Below are positions 60,639-63,496 of a stretch of 63,496 nucleotides of DNA, piece after piece. The notes below the pieces were generated by a model, which did no database searches, was not told where the DNA came from, and was given only the letters and a program-made list of their open reading frames with translations. Origin of the DNA: Paenibacillus camerounensis (GTDB lineage: Bacteria > Bacillota > Bacilli > Paenibacillales > Paenibacillaceae); NCBI RefSeq assembly GCF_000723885.1, contig NZ_CCDG010000084.1, positions 1-63,496 on the forward strand, in the 5' to 3' direction. A program made the translations under genes and the position numbers. Every line of letters begins with the position of its first letter. Position 1 is the first letter of the stretch.

Positions 60639-62015
60639 ATGATTCCCTTCCGATTTCTGCATGCTGCGGATCTGCATCTGGACAGCCGGTTCGCGGGCCT
60701 TGCGCAGCTTCCGCACGCTGTACGCTCCTATCTGCGGGAGTCCACCTTCGCCGCCCTCGGGCGGCTTGTTGGCGTAGCTGTCGAGGCGAAGGTTGATTTT
60801 GTTGTCATCAGCGGTGATGTATATGATGTCTCCGATGCTTCCCTGCAGGGACAGCTCCGTTTTCAGGAGGCGCTTAATAAGCTGGATGAACACGGCATTA
60901 AGGTCTATCTGATTCACGGCAACCATGATCCGCTGGACGGGCCCAGGCTGAAGACGGAGCTGCCGGAGGGTATTACGGTGTTCGGCGCCGGTGAGCCCGG
61001 ACTGGCTGTTGCCTGCCGCCGCAGCGACGGGGCTGAAGTGGCTGTGATCAGCGGGATTTCTTATCCCACGCAAAAAGTAACCGAGAATACGGCACTGCGG
61101 TATAACCGCAAACCGGGCAGCAGCCTGTTTCATATTGCACTGCTGCACGGGAATGTGGACGGTGATCTGCAGCATGAGACTTATTCACCCTGTACCCGCA
61201 AGGATCTGATCGGAAGAGGCTTTGATTATTGGGCATTGGGGCATATCCACAAACGCAGCATTCTGCATGAGCATCCCCCCATTGTATATCCGGGCAATAT
61301 CCAAGGGCGCAGTGTCAAAGAAACCGGCCCGAAAGGCTGCTATATAGCGGATGTAAACGCCGAAGGACATGTGCAGCTGCAGTTCCGTGAGCTCGATACG
61401 GTCCGCTGGCAAGTGAAGGAAATTCCGATTGACGGCCTTTCGGATGAGGCGGAGTGGACTGCTGCCGTGGAACAGGCTGTAGAGGACATCCGCGAAGAGC
61501 TTCCGCAGCTGATGTCCGTAGTTCGCTTCCGGCTGACCGGCCGGGGAAATGTACATAGAATCTTGTCTGAAAAAGGGGCAGCCGCCGACCTGCTCTCCGA
61601 GCTGCAGCGCCGGGAAGCCGTCCGAGCCGGCCGGCAGGCTTATGCCGGCCTGGTATGGACAGAAGGCTTCTCCGTGGAAACCGGCCTGCCGGTTGACCGC
61701 GGGCGCCTCCGGCAGGAGGACAGCTTCCTTGGCGAGCTGCTGCGGCTGTCCGGGCGCAGCGCAGAAACAGAAGACAGCCTGGAGGAGCTGCTGGCTTCAG
61801 CGCTGAGGCCGCTGCTTGAGAACCGTGAGCTCCGCAGGCTGCTGGCCGCAGCCGGAGCGGCTGACAAGCGGGAATGGCTGAGAAGTGCCGAAGAATTAGG
61901 CATAACACTGCTAAGCGGTACAGAAGATGCTGAAAAGGCTGGCGGGCGTGAACCGAAAGAAGCTGAGGCAGGCTGGCTGCCCGGCAGGAGCGGGGGAGTG
62001 AGCGATGAGGATTGA
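60639..62015 (+). CDS. yhaO: YhaO-type DNA repair exonuclease (SbcD-like metallophosphoesterase)
   Basis: 458 residues. Calcineurin-like phosphoesterase with HAADLHLDS (D11, H13), VVISGDVYD, LIHGNHDP, and ALLHGNVDG and ALGHIHKR. It is a Mre11/SbcD relative that pairs with the YhaN ATPase. The C-terminal third (about 290-458) is helical, Leu/Arg/Glu-rich. AAGGGTGAGCGG precedes the ATG. Overlaps yhaN by 11 nt, so the two subunits are translationally coupled. Confidence 0.9.
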   Translation: MIPFRFLHAADLHLDSRFAGLAQLPHAVRSYLRESTFAALGRLVGVAVEAKVDFVVISGDVYDVSDASLQGQLRFQEALNKLDEHGIKVYLIHGNHDPLDGPRLKTELPEGITVFGAGEPGLAVACRRSDGAEVAVISGISYPTQKVTENTALRYNRKPGSSLFHIALLHGNVDGDLQHETYSPCTRKDLIGRGFDYWALGHIHKRSILHEHPPIVYPGNIQGRSVKETGPKGCYIADVNAEGHVQLQFRELDTVRWQVKEIPIDGLSDEAEWTAAVEQAVEDIREELPQLMSVVRFRLTGRGNVHRILSEKGAAADLLSELQRREAVRAGRQAYAGLVWTEGFSVETGLPVDRGRLRQEDSFLGELLRLSGRSAETEDSLEELLASALRPLLENRELRRLLAAAGAADKREWLRSAEELGITLLSGTEDAEKAGGREPKEAEAGWLPGRSGGVSDED

Positions 62016-63496
62016 GCAGTTGCAGATCAGCGGCTTCGGACGGCTACAGCAGCGGGAGATTGAACTCGGTGCAGGCGTTACTGTTCTCTATGGACGTAAT
62101 GAGGCAGGAAAAAGCACCACACTGCAGTTCATCCGGGCGATGCTCTTTGGCATTCCAGGCCGTGCTAATCCGGCTGAGCGGTATGAGCCTGTGCAGGGCG
62201 GTCAGCATGGCGGTATTTTAACGGCCTGTGACGATGAGGGGGCCAGCTGGATTATCCGGCGCTACGCAGCCGGCGGGGAGCAGCAGAGCCGGAGTGAAAA
62301 GCTGAGCATTACCGTCCGTTATCCGGACGGCCGCACGGAAGAGGCCTCGCAGGAGGAGCTGGAACGCCGGCTGCTCGGCGGCATCTCGCGCAGCATGTTC
62401 CGGCAGCTGTTCGCGGTATCGCTGGACGAGCTGCAGGAGCTTGGCGCACTGCAGTCGGAGGAGATGAGCAGCTATCTGTTCCATGCGGGTATGGGCGGAG
62501 GCGGTGATATTATGCGTGCCGAGCGCAAGCTGATTCAGGATGCCGAGAAGCTGTACAAGCCGCGCGGGAAAGTGCAGGAAGCGGCTAAAATTCTCCAGCA
62601 GATTGAGAAGCTGGAGCGGGAGATGGCTGACAGCCGGTCTTTGCTGCCCCGGTATAATGCCAGTCTTGCTGCACTTGAGGCTGCAGAGGAGAAGCTGGCG
62701 GCGTTCGAGCAATCGCGTACTGCGGCAGAAGGCAGACGGGTACTGCTGCGCAAAGCTGAGGATATCCGTGAAATGTGGCTGAAATGGACTGAAGCCCGGT
62801 TTGAGCTGGACAGCCTGCCGGTAATCACGAATTTCCCGGAGAACGGGACGGAGCGTTGGCAGCAGCTTGCGGCTGAGGTCCGCGGTGCGGCTGCTGCCGT
62901 GCAGCGCCTTATACGCCAGCAGGACGAGCTGACCGCAGAGCTCGCGCAGTATCCGCCGGATGAGCTGCTTATGGCCCAAGCTGCGGTGCTGGAGCGGCTC
63001 GACCGCAGCCGCCCGGGTTACGAGGACCGCAGGGCGGAACGGCAGCGGCTTACGGCTGAGCTTGCTGCCCATGAGGCTCATCTGGAGCGCACGCTGCGCA
63101 GCATTGGCGCCGGCTGGGGCCATGCGGAGCTCGCAGGCTTTGCTGTTACTGCAGCGGAGCGCGAAGCTGCGCGGCGCTTCTCTGCCTCCTTCGCCGGCTA
63201 CGACCGGCGCATGGAGGCCCGGGAAGCGGAGCGGCAGAGCCTCCGCTCCCGAATGGCCGCTGCCGCCGCTGCGCTGCAGGCGGCAGAACGATCGCTTGCG
63301 CGCGAGCTTGCAAGCGGCGACGCGGACTTCGCGGGCCTGGCTCCGCGAAGCCCGCGTGAGGTGCTGCAGCTGTGGGACGAGCTGCAGCAGGCAGCCGAGC
63401 GCTGGCGCGAAGCGCAGCTCTGCACAGGCGGGCCGCCGCGCGGCCCGGGAGGCGCCCGCCGCAGCCCCGGCGCCGGGAACCGCCGGGCGGCACGCT
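62005..63496 (+). CDS. yhaN: YhaN-like SMC/Rad50-type ATPase, 3' end beyond the window
   Basis: Partial, 497 codons visible. N-terminal ATPase half with Walker A G30-RNEAGKST-38 after MRIEQLQISGFGRL, then a long coiled coil from about residue 185 rich in Glu, Leu, Arg and Ala. The partner of YhaO: together a SbcCD/Mre11-Rad50-like nuclease. ATG lies within the yhaO end. From about 63425 the reading shifts to Gly/Pro/Arg (GGPPRGPGGARRSPG), which fits a coiled coil poorly; a frameshift or sequence error there is possible. Confidence 0.85.
   Translation, partial: MRIEQLQISGFGRLQQREIELGAGVTVLYGRNEAGKSTTLQFIRAMLFGIPGRANPAERYEPVQGGQHGGILTACDDEGASWIIRRYAAGGEQQSRSEKLSITVRYPDGRTEEASQEELERRLLGGISRSMFRQLFAVSLDELQELGALQSEEMSSYLFHAGMGGGGDIMRAERKLIQDAEKLYKPRGKVQEAAKILQQIEKLEREMADSRSLLPRYNASLAALEAAEEKLAAFEQSRTAAEGRRVLLRKAEDIREMWLKWTEARFELDSLPVITNFPENGTERWQQLAAEVRGAAAAVQRLIRQQDELTAELAQYPPDELLMAQAAVLERLDRSRPGYEDRRAERQRLTAELAAHEAHLERTLRSIGAGWGHAELAGFAVTAAEREAARRFSASFAGYDRRMEAREAERQSLRSRMAAAAAALQAAERSLARELASGDADFAGLAPRSPREVLQLWDELQQAAERWREAQLCTGGPPRGPGGARRSPGAGNRRAAR

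Noticed and set aside
63146..63493. Minus-strand frames at the right end
   Set aside because: Antisense to the intact yhaN frame; composition is that of a shadow frame.

Overview
The window looks like a chromosomal segment of a spore-forming Paenibacillus or a close Bacillales relative. Three things suggest this. First, the gene set: a coproporphyrin-type hemE-hemH-hemY cluster, ytpB-type sesquarterpene synthase, Bacillus-type ferredoxin, yugP, yitT and yesL families, relQ, yhaO-yhaN and a 29-residue YjcZ-family protein. Second, strong AGGAGG ribosome binding sites with frequent TTG and GTG starts. Third, perfect GlnR/TnrA boxes in front of amtB. Base composition is moderate to fairly high GC, apart from one clearly AT-rich insert. 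No tRNA, rRNA, insertion sequence or CRISPR array was seen. The assignment to Paenibacillus is inference from gene content.

Layout. 0.1-7 kb: a LysM/M14 peptidoglycan endopeptidase behind a sigma-E-like promoter, a tandem structured repeat, small conserved proteins (DUF1232-like, HesB-like, DUF1450), an aldo/keto reductase, a THUMP RNA methyltransferase, an O-methyltransferase and an MFS exporter. 7-11 kb: the heme operon. 11-18 kb: a CapA-like protein, glycerophosphodiesterase, FAH-family enzyme, DUF92 protein, TetR regulator, ABC-F ATPase and a TPR protein. 17.87-20.37 kb: an AT-rich insert on the minus strand with a secreted protein that joins YD/RHS repeats to a SleB-like cell-wall hydrolase domain, followed by a lipoprotein. 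This is the strongest candidate for an undescribed system. 20-27 kb: NAGPA-like glycosidase, M42 aminopeptidase, LapA-like protein, oligoendopeptidase F with two plausible starts, two small proteins, a cold shock protein and an MFS transporter. 27-36.6 kb: terpene synthase, phosphofructokinase, MATE pump, DUF4015 protein, YitT, a CshA-like helicase with a long leader, and YesL. 36.67-36.85 kb: a probable 6S RNA gene with its own promoter and terminator.

37-49 kb: thiol peroxidase, rhomboid protease, LysR and MerR regulators, YugP, then an amtB - GlnD-like nucleotidyltransferase (DUF294) - DnaQ-like exonuclease operon under GlnR control, a JAMM protease, a ResA-like thioredoxin, citramalate synthase preceded by a second tandem structured repeat, and a DNA polymerase IV gene broken by one in-frame stop. 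49-63.5 kb: ferredoxin, a TPR-membrane-L,D-transpeptidase, pyrD, relQ, DUF309, two RsmF-like rRNA methyltransferases in opposite orientation flanking an RsuA-type pseudouridine synthase and a HAD phosphatase, repeat-rich intergenic DNA with a tiny YjcZ gene, a glycosyltransferase, and the yhaO-yhaN pair, with yhaN cut by the window end.

Many genes form short translationally coupled units: hemH-hemY overlap by 4 nt, DUF294-exonuclease by 4, relQ-DUF309 by 11, yhaO-yhaN by 11. Themes are cell-wall and sporulation enzymes, RNA modification, stress and nitrogen signalling, and ordinary housekeeping.
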